A DNA stretch of 64,000 bases from an uncultured Flavobacteriales bacterium (GCA_946482515.1 CAMLRS010000003.1:301906-365905), one strand, 5' to 3'; shown: positions 28,801 through 37,824, counted from the first letter of the stretch. The notes: a model not told the origin generated them from the letters alone. Numbers and translations: made by a program.

Positions 28801-29256
28801 GAGCCAACTCCCGGCACTTACGTTATCAGCGCATGGGTTAGAAACACCAATCCGGCAGCAGCTTCCAATGGCGAAGTTATCGTTGCCGTAACAGGTCTGT
28901 CTCCATTGACATTCTATCCCGACGGCCCTGTGCTGGATGGCTGGCAAAGAGTAGAAGGAACCTTCGTTGTACCTTCAGGAAGCAATATTAATGTGACCGT
29001 TTCTCTGAAAAATACGGATAATGTGGTTGCCGCAAATTTCGATGACCTGCGTATCCACCCGGTATTGGCCGCAATGGAGACAACAGTTTACGATCCTAAA
29101 ACGCTCTTGCCGGTTGCAACCCATGATGGTTATAACTTTACAACTTTCTATAACTACGATGATAACCTGAGACAGGTACGAATTCGTATGGAAACTTTAG
29201 AAGGAATCAAAACCATTTCAGAAACCGAAATGGGTGGAAATAAGCAACCTCAATAA
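22882..29256 (+). CDS. Giant secreted SpvB/RHS-like protein (2124 aa)
   Basis: A hydrophobic export segment (ALNVTLLYAMLLNSFAPVAY) is followed at once by SPFGGGHRGRILP, encoded by an inserted repeat. Residues ~115-175 have the opening typical of Bacteroidota RHS-partner/SpvB-like proteins (FTGDFNYNITLANIEGYPI, ASWVGLGWDLNVGAVSREMR, GLPDEFN). The long middle is beta-rich. Residues ~1885-2060 look like a carbohydrate-binding-type jelly roll (SLERHSGTYSLKVNPG, GWQRVEGTFVVPSGSNINVT). The end has YD-like RHS strands (ATHDGYNFTTFYNYDDNLRQ). It probably forms the shell partner of the next RHS protein. No T9SS sorting domain is evident. Confidence 0.8.
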   Translation: MRLMMHTDKPLFKALNVTLLYAMLLNSFAPVAYAAATNSPFGGGHRGRILPGISNSVMAEQAVSATRQPEELNLETEKSKDLSTVHIPEANTLSVAATGGPGQGESSGFSLGSTDELVNKFTGDFNYNITLANIEGYPIVLNYNSNVGMNSEASWVGLGWDLNVGAVSREMRGLPDEFNGEQTINRTFNQESDMTSGFKMGPFAGGGVELFGFFTPSIQLTALWGKYENTYIGIGKTFDFSLGAAVSLSGESELFIAPSFGFGYSSDTKRGIGKGHAFGISAGMESETNNNFAVGLTFGKSSNSRMGLTERTVGFEISKEFKNKSFGAKYGSSASVTYGTATSIPSTRFNAYSETSSNGIELYVGQGTTWWNYRVGLKTQWNNTEVNRLTLGAGQVLKQPAIGYFHNGKRAAYEPAHSVYSTALPLMDFNRSSDYEFSETMVNLPFSIQTYDIFRASAMGLGSTFRARRHDVGTYYDPTTTSDNYVDGVNGKLGAMFPLPPAPPLIVKLEIGISNPSATGDVTSGNLGTNGGSTNALEFATEAKGTSFDSRIYFKEVGELTPEDMDDFNALGDTEPVRFQMNEVSNEEIQLSTTMTGQQGFSGTANSGSLNQKDDIQQAVWYEPFTAEQYSAEQTTIDFFLPNAFPGTAANKKSLARNGNTVDNNARSKNHLSAVEVTNTTGMRYVFSIPAYDLLTSQVSFCATGISPLTAGSGVCAYDAGDNTINNTRGVSHYYDKTDVPAYAHSFLLTEMLSADYIDIQNNGPSLDDVGSYFKFNYTRLYGDGEGQQRYKWKFPMGTSSGKGLAMMNSGLQGTSLDDAANYSYGEKEVWYVHSVESKNMVAEFHLTDRKDAYGVNGEAGALNSQLPLKKLERIEIYNLSERMGPNGDAAVPLQIIEFEYTYELCKNFPGNINGTGDESGKLTLTKIRAYTGASTEMGLYTYEFKYDAMNNPDYSYDNIDAWGNYKLSTAAKPNNLLPYPVQTEVEAHASAKAWKLSEIQTPAHGSLEVTYEADNYATVQDHRAMRHLDIKGMTNILDFNDVQAQSTWDGSTKVYKTFSKNMNGYMGSITSMQDYFEQFGGFDIRYLPNNVIVFKLDEVLSGGLTKAAAGEELKKKCFTDANNSVLKELYIKLHVKVKDAVEEFLPTFCRISNQWSTTPVIGVMPKLNAGADYEYGYIIIDPALVEEESDQPVVINSLQRSALEFIRRNLPDRLYGACPTCVPNNWLDKAVARKGEDVNRAMAERGWAAEILTDYTSVRLFTVADKKYGGGSRVKSLTYKDNWQAISGEYDGVYTWNYEYAMRSKTYGNSSYEPQAMIDECALYQWETYVNVAEKFPDETRFTPTPVANLLFPTPVVGYEKVKVGIAGTSNLGYSLSEFHTSFTHPVIERETALDHSAETHKPHNVLTGKTTDRYGLSQGFYIHTNDFHGKPLQTMIYDIDEDENAQPVLQSRSTYHYVGTEESVSMSNRVGLIKPERVSLEYDMHADSRYIENSCMYEEIGLSLKVRILAVIPFIIPIPVPTFYKTSRTQGFYAHAFVKHLNTSAVVKSIEIENFGSINSMDNLVYDRYSGGVILSSLKDEYDDPLYSLSYPSHWAYHELMDISSAKNNPVVTATLTADGGITTDVYNKLSPGDYVKITSIAGNPEVWIAKRNAWMSNQKMYLMKSDGTAYLPSAGTHTLQIIKTNRDNRLGESMQSIQSKKRPTYFQSTQEYIQLAPTEVISASVVSYRDRNNFKCDESGTGKYKNKEVQVNKTVNPYLYGVRGDLVMDAEYLWQSERVSATHPYRTRFDGAYSTYFNFYRLDGSSVWRQITQTQHPDYTAYNAGIPKWRKLGQTLVYDDFGKTIESKDEIQVRSAVLYGYDRALNLVPVAQASNARQQEIAFDGFEDYNYQQHFTGTYGTSSPHFDFKGVTGTAVDSLERHSGTYSLKVNPGVTASVVKASAAACDIVNVSDSLVNRFRVLNCNCIKDFEPTPGTYVISAWVRNTNPAAASNGEVIVAVTGLSPLTFYPDGPVLDGWQRVEGTFVVPSGSNINVTVSLKNTDNVVAANFDDLRIHPVLAAMETTVYDPKTLLPVATHDGYNFTTFYNYDDNLRQVRIRMETLEGIKTISETEMGGNKQPQ
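22995..23028. repeat. CTCCCCCT...GAGGGGG repeat inserted after the signal peptide
   Basis: CTCCCCCTTTGGAGGGGG (22995-23012) followed by ACACAGGGGGAGGATT is read in frame as NSPFGGGHRGRI. It belongs to the same family as 16335-16370 and 16456-16490. Confidence 0.78.
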
Positions 29257-29276
29257 CCTTAACCTGATCAGAAATT

Positions 29277-32200
29277 ATGAAAAAGTTAATCTTATTTCTT
29301 ACGGTTTTACTGGCCACAGTGCAAATGGCACATGCCGGTACAGAAACATATAGTGAACGACGTGAAGGAACAGCGCTGGTAGCTTCTTCAACAGTTCCGT
29401 TGTTTACATTGTACGATCAGCAATACATCACAATGGCGACAACCAGTTGGAGCAATTCCTTTCTGAATATCAGTGTGAAAAACCTTCTGCGTATAGGAAT
29501 CAATCCGGATGTCGTACAGACGGATTACCTGGAAGGTACGATGACCTTTACCATCAAGATGTGGAAATGGACAGGCAGCAGCTTTACCGTTACGACGGAA
29601 AGTAACAGGGTGCTGTCGCTTAAACACGATCATCTGAATCCTATAACTGTTCTCACGGATGAGATCTCCAGTTATGATTTCCTGGGAGCACACCGTATCG
29701 AAGTGTACTTGACAGCCATCAATAATATCTCCGGTTTCAATACCCGGGAATTATTCGTGCAGTCTGAGATTCAGGTTGAACGATATTATTGGCTGGATGG
29801 CAGCGCAGTGACGGGAACAGACATCGAGCCTGTTTCGGGATCGCCTTACTATGAATTCCAATGGAACCCGAAAGCCGGAGCCGAATGGTACGAACTCGAA
29901 TGGGTACACATTCCGAACACGAAGATCGATGGAACGGAAGAAACGAACCTCTCCAACCTCAAATACAACTATTACCGTAATTCCACCCGTATAACTGTAA
30001 AAGGGAACGCTTACCGTATACCGGCCATATTTGACCCCGGACACATCATCTTCCGGGTGCGTCCGATTGGCTATGTTGGATTTGGTATCCGCAAGGAGGG
30101 AACCTGGAGTGTAACCGCCGAATCAGGTACGGTAAATAGTCATCCAGCCACAGCTGCGCTTGAAGTAACAACGGAATACGATGCCGGAATGAACTGGTCG
30201 CATCGGGTTGTTTACAGCGATAACGGCGAACGTTTTGAGCAGGTCGATTTTATCGATGGTTTAGGGCGTCCGCGTCAGACAGTTGGCCATAATACCGAAA
30301 CACAGCAGGCTGTGGTTTCCAACGTGTATTACGATGAGCTGGGAAGACCGGTGATTTCCGACCTTCCAACACCTGTGAACGGCGAAGAGCTGGAACATTA
30401 TCCGGCGTTCAACAAAGCCGACGGAACCGCCACGGCTTACCAGGCATCCACTTTTGATGAATCCGGTTCCAACGCTTGTAGTCCAAGTGGAAAAGGTTTT
30501 TCAACCTCTTCAGGAGCAGGACGTTATTACTCACCGTCCAATCCAAGTCAGGACGGAGCCAATGAGCGCATTCCGGATGCGGAGAAATACCCGTATAACC
30601 GCATCGTCTATGAAAACGATTTTTCCGGACGCATGCAAAAAATAAGCAGTTACGGCGATGATCTGAGAACCGGTAGCGGAAAAGAGCTTTTTTACAGCTA
30701 TCCGACAGCCAATCAGGATGAGCTGAACCATTTGTTCGGTGCCGAATCGGGCAATGCTTCCCATTATGAAAAAATGGTTATCGTTGATCCGAATGGCCAG
30801 ATCTATGTTCAATATTCAGATATGGCCGGAAGAGTTATTGCGACTTACCAGGCGGGACAAAACCCTGCGGCACTGGATCCTATCGAAGGCAACGGCGGTA
30901 CGAACTATACAGTTTCATTACTTCCCGAGAACGATCAGCATGTGGATCTGAGTGTGCCATCATCCACATTGACCTATTCAGAGTTTATCTACGAGGATGC
31001 ATCGTATATCTTCAATTATGCGATGACACCTCAGCAATTCCATAATGCCTGTATGGTGGAAGGAATTTGCCTCGACTGTGTTTACGATCTCGATTTCCGT
31101 ATCCTCGATGCCTGCGATGATACCGTTTACACACATACCGAAACACTGCTTGGAGCAGATCTCGATAAGCTGTGTACAACGAAATCGGAAGAAACCTATA
31201 TTTCTGCACCGATCACGCTCGAAAAAGGAGCTTATACATTTATCAAAACGCTGCGCATTAATCAGGACAAGTTGCAGGAAAACTGGTGTTATTACATTGA
31301 AAACAGTACCTGTGTAGAGCCGATTTCCGATATTTTCAACGAGCTTTACGAGCAGGAAGAATTTGATCTCTGCGAAGAAATTCCAAGCGAAGACGTTAAT
31401 CTCTCCGGTTGTGAAGGCTACCGTCAGATCATGTTGCAGGATATGATGCCGGGTGGTCAGTACGCACAATTTGTGACGAACAACGGAACATACCAGGCTA
31501 TTCCCGGTGCAGCGAATGTTCACTCTGTTTTCACCATCAATAGTCTCGGAACAGGAAACAACTGGAACAACCAGTCATTGGATTACCGCAACGCCGACGG
31601 TTCACAGGCATTTGTAAATGGTATCGAGCCGGAAGATCTGGCATCCGTCCATGACTTCATTACCAACTTCCAGCCAAGCTGGGCGGAAGCATTACTGCCA
31701 TTCCACCCGGAATATTGCTTCCTGCTGGAATGCGAAGAAAATGCGGCGTCTAATACCTATGATTCACTCATGGCCGTAACCCATTCCTATCAGGCGGCTT
31801 GTTCGCTGGGCTTGTTGAACCCAATTACAGGCTATACGCTCGTTTCCGGATGTAGTACAAGCTACCCAGATCCATTCTTTTCACCAGGTGGAAATGGCGA
31901 AGACCTAGATGACGAGATGCAAGCCGAATTAACCAATTACAACGGTACGGGAGCTTCTATCTGGGAAAATGCCATCTACCAGGTGTATTGCAATGAGACC
32001 GGAGGTGATATTCGCAGCTGCGCCAAAATGTTCGATCGTGCTGAAGACGCCTCTTGCTACATGGACCTGATTTGGGTGACTTACCGTCGTATGTACCAGG
32101 AGCTAAAACAGCAATTTGTTTACCAGAGCATGCATACAGCTTGTGATAACTCGCTGATAGGTGTTCATGCCAATTGGATTGACAAAGTTGCACGTTGGGG

Positions 32201-35200
32201 GAACCTGGAGGAATTTGCAACCCTCGATACCGATGGAGCCGGGCCGGATACGGGAATCACACCTGATCTGGCTTATTTCGAAAGCGTTATTGAAGAAAAC
32301 TGCGAGACAGCTTGTGATGCCTTTGCCGACGACTGGATATCACAGCTGGCTGGTTGTGACTTTGTTGGGCAGAGTGTTGATACAGCTGCCCTGAAGGATT
32401 CGCTCGTGGCGCTTTGCATGAGAGGTTGTGATATGGAACATCCTACAGGGGCAACAACTGCTCCTCCGGGATCGGCTGGAAATACATCCATTCACGAAGT
32501 GTTGCTGGACTTCCTGCCTTCAGGTTATGAGAACAACCTGTGCACGGAATTGCTTATTTCCAATCCTGGTCCTTACCAAAGCACGGAAGAACTGCAGCAA
32601 TTGTTCGAAAAACCGCTGGATACCTGTGCATGTAATGAAATCCTTACAGCACAATGGACGGTTGAAAACAACAATCCGAATAACTATTCAATCGAAGAAA
32701 TCCTGGCAATGAACACCGGTGTAACGCTGGAAGATGCGAACTACCTCGTGTGTGCCTGTGAGAAAATCCATAGTGGAGCCTTTAATCCGGAGAATCCAAA
32801 CTGGCTGGCACCGACTTATCCGGGCATAACCATTCCATCAACATTATCCTGCTCGGAAGGCAACGGTTGCGTAGGTTGTACGGAAGTAAATGCAGCACTG
32901 GGAGACCTCTATGACCGCTTCTCCGAAGTACCGGATTTCGAAACAGCTGAAAACTACGGAACCATCCTTACGAACTATCTGAACAATACGCTGAATTTCC
33001 ATCTGGGGTATATAGACTACAAAGACTTCATAGGCCGTTGCAACGCTACAGGAGACAACCCATATTGCACGCTTACACCGGAAGCCAAAGAATGGGCTGA
33101 AGTGATGAAGCTTATCGCTTTCCGTGGGCAGTTGCTCAAAGGCGAAGGCAGTCCAGTAGACCTGCTGGCAGATAACATCGTCTACGAAAATGGCCAGCTG
33201 CAAAATTCCTTCAACGGAAATCAATACTGGTCATCCCTTGAAGGATCAACATTAACACTCCACTTCGGAACTGGTGGCAGCAATTGTACGATTGATCTGA
33301 CTCTTCCGGAAGGAGCCGGTTTTGATTTCTCTGATATCGTCTCTTTCGGAACAATGGCAGCGCTTACCGATAATTGTCCGGGGGAGAACAACACTTTTGC
33401 GATCAACGTTTCTTACCTCGATTGTGGTCAGTTGGCATCAGGAAAGCTCACCGGAACAAGCAACTGCTTTGAGATCAATGATTGTGTCTGTGATACAACC
33501 GGACTCCGTTTGTGTGACAGAATTACGCCGGAGGACCTCACGGCCTGCTACCAGCCTCGACTGAATGAGCTCTATTACACGGCAGAAAATCAATACCTGG
33601 ATGCCATTGAGGCGATGTACCAACCGTTTGTTGACGAATTCAATACGGCATGTGCCACAGCGTTCGATACGGAAAAGTTTAGCTATACAGGACCGCGTAA
33701 TACCTACCAATATACGCTGTTCTTCTATGATCAGGCAGGAAACCTGGTGAAAACCATTTCCCCGGCCGGAGTGAATGAAAGCTTTAATCCTGTAAATGTG
33801 AATCAGGCCCGCGATGAAGTACAAAGCTCCACCATTTACAACCTGCCAACATCTTATGGAACCAATCCGATCCCGGTTCATGGTTATCAGATCACTTATA
33901 CGTATAATTCCTATGATCAGGTGGTCAAAACATCCAATCCAGATCAACTCGGCGAGACAAAATACTGGTATGATGCTTACGGGCGGGTAGTGGCGTCGCA
34001 GAACCCTGTTCAGGCAGCGCAAAACCGCTATACATACATATTGTATGACAAGCTGGGAAGGCCTTACGAAACAGGACAGGTAGTGAAAACTGGCAGCTTT
34101 CCTGAAGCGACTGTTAAGCAGGACGACCTTGGAGCCGGTTTCCAGACCTGGGTCATGTCTACCAGCGGTCTTCCGATCGATCGAACCGAAGTGGTGTATA
34201 CAGTCTATGATGCCGAATACCAGGATTACACATCACTCTTCTCGACAGGTCGCCAACAGAACCTGCGCTTGCATGTGGCTTCCGTTCTGCAACTGGATAT
34301 TGTATCTGAAAATTACTACGCTAACTACGTTAGTGCAGTGCATTATTCGTATGATTTGCACGGCAATGTCATTGAAACAGTTCAGGATATCCCTGCTCTG
34401 GCACCGGTTTTCCAGCGAGGAAAATCGACACAATACGAGTTCGAGCTGATCAGTGGAAATGTCAAAAAGATCGAATACCAGAAAAACAAGAACGATCAGA
34501 CCACACACCGCTACACGTATGATAAACTGAACCGTCTGAAGGAAGTTCACCTTTCGACAGATGGTGGAGTACATGAGAACCGCGAAGCGCATTATTACTA
34601 CTTCGATTACGGTCCGCTTGCACGTGTGGAAATCGGTCAGCAAAAAGTGCAGGCCAACGATTACAGCTACACAATCAACGGCTGGATAAAAGGGATGAAC
34701 AGCAATACCTTGAAAACCAACCGTGATGCCGGTTACGATGGCGGATTCGGCTATGAGACCGTGTATTGGCAGAACCGGAAATATGCCCACCAAATGATTG
34801 CCGCGGATGTCACGGGTTATACCAACGGCTACTTCCAGGGTGATTATAAAAGCATAGGAACCACCGCATTCGAAGCCACTGTCGGAAGTGGAAACAACAT
34901 GGCCAATGCGATCCGGAATCTTTACAACGGCAATATTTCACATACCGTCACAGCCATTACAGGCTATGATATCCAGGCAGGAGTATACAGTTACGACCAG
35001 CTGCAACGCCTGAAAAAGATGCGTATATTCCGTAATCAAAGCACGCTCCTGGTATCCAATAGCTGGACAGGAAGCGCAGAAACGCAGGAATTTTATTCGG
35101 ATTATACCTATGATAAAAACGGTAATCTACAGCTCCTGAACAGAAATGGTAACAGTACCATTGGTCTGGATATGGATGAATTCGATTACGAATACACCAC

Positions 35201-37229
35201 AGGTACCAACCGCCTGAGACACGTGGCAGACAATGGCACAGATTATGCCGGCTATGCTGATATCAAGTCGGGACAATCGGGAGACTATTATCTGTACGAT
35301 GCCCTTGGTCAGCTTACCACGGATGTACAGGAAGGAATGGCACTGACGTGGAGGTACAGCGACCGAAAACTGGCTGCACAACAGGATGCGGCCAAGCGGA
35401 TGGAATATGTTTACAACCCGCTTGGACAGCGTATCATGAAGATTGAAAAGCAGGTCGTAAGTGGGGTTGTACAGCCAAACAGCGGTGCGACTACGTGGAA
35501 ATATACGCTTTACGGCTACGGGACGGGCGGAAAGGTGATGGCTACCTATCTCTTGGCCTTGCCGACTTCCGGTACCAAAACAGCCACGTTGGACGAACAA
35601 ATGATCTACAGTACACAGCGCCTGGGCGTGAAAGACGACCAGCGATTGTTGTACAGTACGGCTTCCGGACAGGTTGTTGTTCCTGCCGTTAAAGTCAACA
35701 AACTGGGCCAAAAACGCTACGAGCTGAGCAATTACCTCGGAAATATCAACGCAGTGATCAGCGATAAAAAGAAAGTAACGCAGACCAGTCACCTGGATGA
35801 GCTCAATACGTTCGGAACAGTATCCAACACGGAGGGCTGGGCGGCAAACTCGCCGGCTACTGCTACTGTTCCTGTCGCCGGGCAATTAAGAGTGGTTACA
35901 AGTACTTCTCAGAATTATGCATTCAAGAGCTTCACGACCGTTGTCAATGAAGAATACACCATTGAAGTGAATGCTCTTCATGGCACAGCGCCTGGCGTTC
36001 AGATAGAAGTGGGAGCTTCGAGCTATGTTGTAGCAAATGGCGTAACCAAGTATATTACGTACCGCGCAACGTCGACAAGCACGCTGATCCGGATCCGTTC
36101 CACCTCATCTGTAGGTAGTCAGACGTTCTATGTAAATGATTTCAGTATTAAAACAAATGCACGTTACAATGCCGTTGTGCTCTCGAAAACGGATTACTAT
36201 CCGTTCGGTATGCCAATGACAGGACGAAGTGAGGTAGCAGCCGGAGCCGAGTCTCATCGTTACGGTTACAATGGTATGGAAGGTGATCCTGAAATGAAAG
36301 GCCAGGGCAACTCGATGAATTACAAATACCGGGCATACGATCCAAGGCTGGGCAGATTTTTCCAGCAGGATCCGCTACGAGCGAAATACCCGGAGTTGAC
36401 ACCGTATCAGTTTGCAAGCAACAGCCCGATTTACATGATCGAGTTCGAAGGATTGGAAGGCGTTCAACACGTCGATCATCAGGCTAATACTACGACCATT
36501 GTAGTCGACTTCTATTTCGTGCCTAAATCCAAAAAAGGATTTACCGAGGAAGAGAATGGATTGAAAAATACGCGCTTTACGGAACGACAGGTGCAACGAA
36601 TAATCAAAGGAATCTACAAAGAGTTTGCCGTGCAGGAGTTTGTAGATGAAAATAATATTGATGAGAAAGGGAATAAGTATAAAGTGCATCTTCAGATTAA
36701 TGCCGTACCTTTTGACAGTAAAGATGAAATGGAAGCGGCGTATAAAAATGCGGCTTATGATATGACTCCTCGTTCCTCTACATATGGAAATAGAAGAAAG
36801 GATAATAAAGCTATGATCCTTCAAAAAATGGATGTGGAAATAAAAACGGATGCCGCTGGCAATCAAATAGGCGAAACTGTAGGAAGATCACATTATGGAT
36901 CCTTGGAAACCAGTGGCGTGGGAATTTCACACACCAATACCCATGAAATGTGGCACAACCTCACGCATAGTCATATTAATGCTTCCACGAGAATCCGGAC
37001 GATGATCGACCATTCAAAGCAGGAGCCGGGACATTTTACGGCAGGTGGTATCTTTGTGTATGCGAATGAGAGTTTGGGAAGAAGTCTGCAGAAATTGAGT
37101 GAGACAAATGTGAAAGACGCATTGGAAACGCTACCAACCATTGATACAACACCTTGTATTGATTCAGAAATTCCGAAATTTGATCCGTATATGCTGGAAG
37201 GAGAGAATAACGCAGAAGGCAAAGCTTAA
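29277..37229 (+). CDS. RHS-repeat protein with HExxH metallopeptidase-like C-terminal tip (2650 aa)
   Basis: The signal peptide is KKLILFLTVLLATVQMAHAG. Around residue 320-375 lies a DUF6443-type start of the RHS shell (EQVDFIDGLGRPRQTVGHNT, VYYDELGRPVISDLPTP). A long cysteine-rich segment spans about 590-1440. YD repeats follow (YSYDLHGNVIETVQ, TYDKLNRLKEVHLS, DYTYDKNGNLQLLNRNGN). The RHS core is near 2328-2390 (YGYNGMEGDPEMKGQGNSMN, YRAYDPRLGRFFQQDPL). After it comes a variable ~255-residue tip holding HEMWHNLTHSH at 2556-2566, a zinc-peptidase HExxH with a third His at the metzincin-like position. The layout is that of a polymorphic toxin; toxicity is inferred. Confidence 0.88.
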   Translation: MKKLILFLTVLLATVQMAHAGTETYSERREGTALVASSTVPLFTLYDQQYITMATTSWSNSFLNISVKNLLRIGINPDVVQTDYLEGTMTFTIKMWKWTGSSFTVTTESNRVLSLKHDHLNPITVLTDEISSYDFLGAHRIEVYLTAINNISGFNTRELFVQSEIQVERYYWLDGSAVTGTDIEPVSGSPYYEFQWNPKAGAEWYELEWVHIPNTKIDGTEETNLSNLKYNYYRNSTRITVKGNAYRIPAIFDPGHIIFRVRPIGYVGFGIRKEGTWSVTAESGTVNSHPATAALEVTTEYDAGMNWSHRVVYSDNGERFEQVDFIDGLGRPRQTVGHNTETQQAVVSNVYYDELGRPVISDLPTPVNGEELEHYPAFNKADGTATAYQASTFDESGSNACSPSGKGFSTSSGAGRYYSPSNPSQDGANERIPDAEKYPYNRIVYENDFSGRMQKISSYGDDLRTGSGKELFYSYPTANQDELNHLFGAESGNASHYEKMVIVDPNGQIYVQYSDMAGRVIATYQAGQNPAALDPIEGNGGTNYTVSLLPENDQHVDLSVPSSTLTYSEFIYEDASYIFNYAMTPQQFHNACMVEGICLDCVYDLDFRILDACDDTVYTHTETLLGADLDKLCTTKSEETYISAPITLEKGAYTFIKTLRINQDKLQENWCYYIENSTCVEPISDIFNELYEQEEFDLCEEIPSEDVNLSGCEGYRQIMLQDMMPGGQYAQFVTNNGTYQAIPGAANVHSVFTINSLGTGNNWNNQSLDYRNADGSQAFVNGIEPEDLASVHDFITNFQPSWAEALLPFHPEYCFLLECEENAASNTYDSLMAVTHSYQAACSLGLLNPITGYTLVSGCSTSYPDPFFSPGGNGEDLDDEMQAELTNYNGTGASIWENAIYQVYCNETGGDIRSCAKMFDRAEDASCYMDLIWVTYRRMYQELKQQFVYQSMHTACDNSLIGVHANWIDKVARWGNLEEFATLDTDGAGPDTGITPDLAYFESVIEENCETACDAFADDWISQLAGCDFVGQSVDTAALKDSLVALCMRGCDMEHPTGATTAPPGSAGNTSIHEVLLDFLPSGYENNLCTELLISNPGPYQSTEELQQLFEKPLDTCACNEILTAQWTVENNNPNNYSIEEILAMNTGVTLEDANYLVCACEKIHSGAFNPENPNWLAPTYPGITIPSTLSCSEGNGCVGCTEVNAALGDLYDRFSEVPDFETAENYGTILTNYLNNTLNFHLGYIDYKDFIGRCNATGDNPYCTLTPEAKEWAEVMKLIAFRGQLLKGEGSPVDLLADNIVYENGQLQNSFNGNQYWSSLEGSTLTLHFGTGGSNCTIDLTLPEGAGFDFSDIVSFGTMAALTDNCPGENNTFAINVSYLDCGQLASGKLTGTSNCFEINDCVCDTTGLRLCDRITPEDLTACYQPRLNELYYTAENQYLDAIEAMYQPFVDEFNTACATAFDTEKFSYTGPRNTYQYTLFFYDQAGNLVKTISPAGVNESFNPVNVNQARDEVQSSTIYNLPTSYGTNPIPVHGYQITYTYNSYDQVVKTSNPDQLGETKYWYDAYGRVVASQNPVQAAQNRYTYILYDKLGRPYETGQVVKTGSFPEATVKQDDLGAGFQTWVMSTSGLPIDRTEVVYTVYDAEYQDYTSLFSTGRQQNLRLHVASVLQLDIVSENYYANYVSAVHYSYDLHGNVIETVQDIPALAPVFQRGKSTQYEFELISGNVKKIEYQKNKNDQTTHRYTYDKLNRLKEVHLSTDGGVHENREAHYYYFDYGPLARVEIGQQKVQANDYSYTINGWIKGMNSNTLKTNRDAGYDGGFGYETVYWQNRKYAHQMIAADVTGYTNGYFQGDYKSIGTTAFEATVGSGNNMANAIRNLYNGNISHTVTAITGYDIQAGVYSYDQLQRLKKMRIFRNQSTLLVSNSWTGSAETQEFYSDYTYDKNGNLQLLNRNGNSTIGLDMDEFDYEYTTGTNRLRHVADNGTDYAGYADIKSGQSGDYYLYDALGQLTTDVQEGMALTWRYSDRKLAAQQDAAKRMEYVYNPLGQRIMKIEKQVVSGVVQPNSGATTWKYTLYGYGTGGKVMATYLLALPTSGTKTATLDEQMIYSTQRLGVKDDQRLLYSTASGQVVVPAVKVNKLGQKRYELSNYLGNINAVISDKKKVTQTSHLDELNTFGTVSNTEGWAANSPATATVPVAGQLRVVTSTSQNYAFKSFTTVVNEEYTIEVNALHGTAPGVQIEVGASSYVVANGVTKYITYRATSTSTLIRIRSTSSVGSQTFYVNDFSIKTNARYNAVVLSKTDYYPFGMPMTGRSEVAAGAESHRYGYNGMEGDPEMKGQGNSMNYKYRAYDPRLGRFFQQDPLRAKYPELTPYQFASNSPIYMIEFEGLEGVQHVDHQANTTTIVVDFYFVPKSKKGFTEEENGLKNTRFTERQVQRIIKGIYKEFAVQEFVDENNIDEKGNKYKVHLQINAVPFDSKDEMEAAYKNAAYDMTPRSSTYGNRRKDNKAMILQKMDVEIKTDAAGNQIGETVGRSHYGSLETSGVGISHTNTHEMWHNLTHSHINASTRIRTMIDHSKQEPGHFTAGGIFVYANESLGRSLQKLSETNVKDALETLPTIDTTPCIDSEIPKFDPYMLEGENNAEGKA

Positions 37230-37239
37230 AAAGACCGGG

Positions 37240-37713
37240 ATGAAAAAACTAATAATCCTGCTGGGATTTCTCCAGCTTCAATTGATAGGGTACGGCCAGA
37301 CCGATACGATCGTCATCGCCAAAGTACAGCACTTCGAAAAGAGTATTCCCACAGGGTGGAATATGTACATGGTCGATACCGGCGATTCGCTGGTCTGGTA
37401 TCCGGAGATCGCATACGATACGGTAAACCTGTTAAGGGATGCGATAGTTCTGGACATCCGGTCAAAGCTTGATCGTGAGCTGTCAAAACAGCTGGCCTTC
37501 TCGTACAATAAGGAAAAGTCGATGCATATCGATACAGGGAACGGATTTTTGTCGTTGACCTTTCGGGAAGTCGTCTGTAAGCACGAGCTGGTGTCGCCTT
37601 TTAACCATGCATCGTTCATTCAGAACATTGTATCGGTGAAAGAAATTTCCCCAACGATCCCGCAGCTACAGCGTATCCTTTCGGATTTCGAACTTCGAAA
37701 GATCCCTCTGTAG
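37240..37713 (+). CDS. Small secreted protein, candidate immunity partner of the RHS tip
   Basis: This 157-aa protein has a signal peptide (MKKLIILLGFLQLQLIGYGQ) and a mature part of unknown family (LLRDAIVLDIRSKLDREL, FLSLTFREVVCKHELVSPF). The ATG is 11 bases after the RHS stop, and a strong terminator follows, so it closes the cassette. Polymorphic toxins usually carry their immunity gene exactly here, and an exported partner would suit a toxin acting outside the cytoplasm. No direct evidence of immunity is visible. A longer frame from 37141 overlaps the RHS gene and is not preferred. Confidence 0.65.
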   Translation: MKKLIILLGFLQLQLIGYGQTDTIVIAKVQHFEKSIPTGWNMYMVDTGDSLVWYPEIAYDTVNLLRDAIVLDIRSKLDRELSKQLAFSYNKEKSMHIDTGNGFLSLTFREVVCKHELVSPFNHASFIQNIVSVKEISPTIPQLQRILSDFELRKIPL

Positions 37714-37740
37714 TCAAACAACGAAATAGAATGTTCTAAG

Positions 37741-37781
37741 AACAGCCCGGCCCGCCTTTGGTAGATCGGGCTGTTTTTTTT
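37741..37781 (+). terminator. Terminator of the RHS cassette
   Basis: AACAGCCCG (37741-37749) pairs over 9 bp with CGGGCTGTT (37767-37775), followed by a run of T residues. Confidence 0.88.
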
Positions 37782-37824
37782 CAGTTGGTCCCATAGACCT
37801 GTATACTTCCTCCGAAAATTATCG

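Noticed and set aside
21164..37713. Prophage or insertion-sequence origin of the giant-gene block
   Set aside because: No integrase, transposase, phage structural genes or flanking direct repeats were seen. The genes have signal peptides and RHS features.
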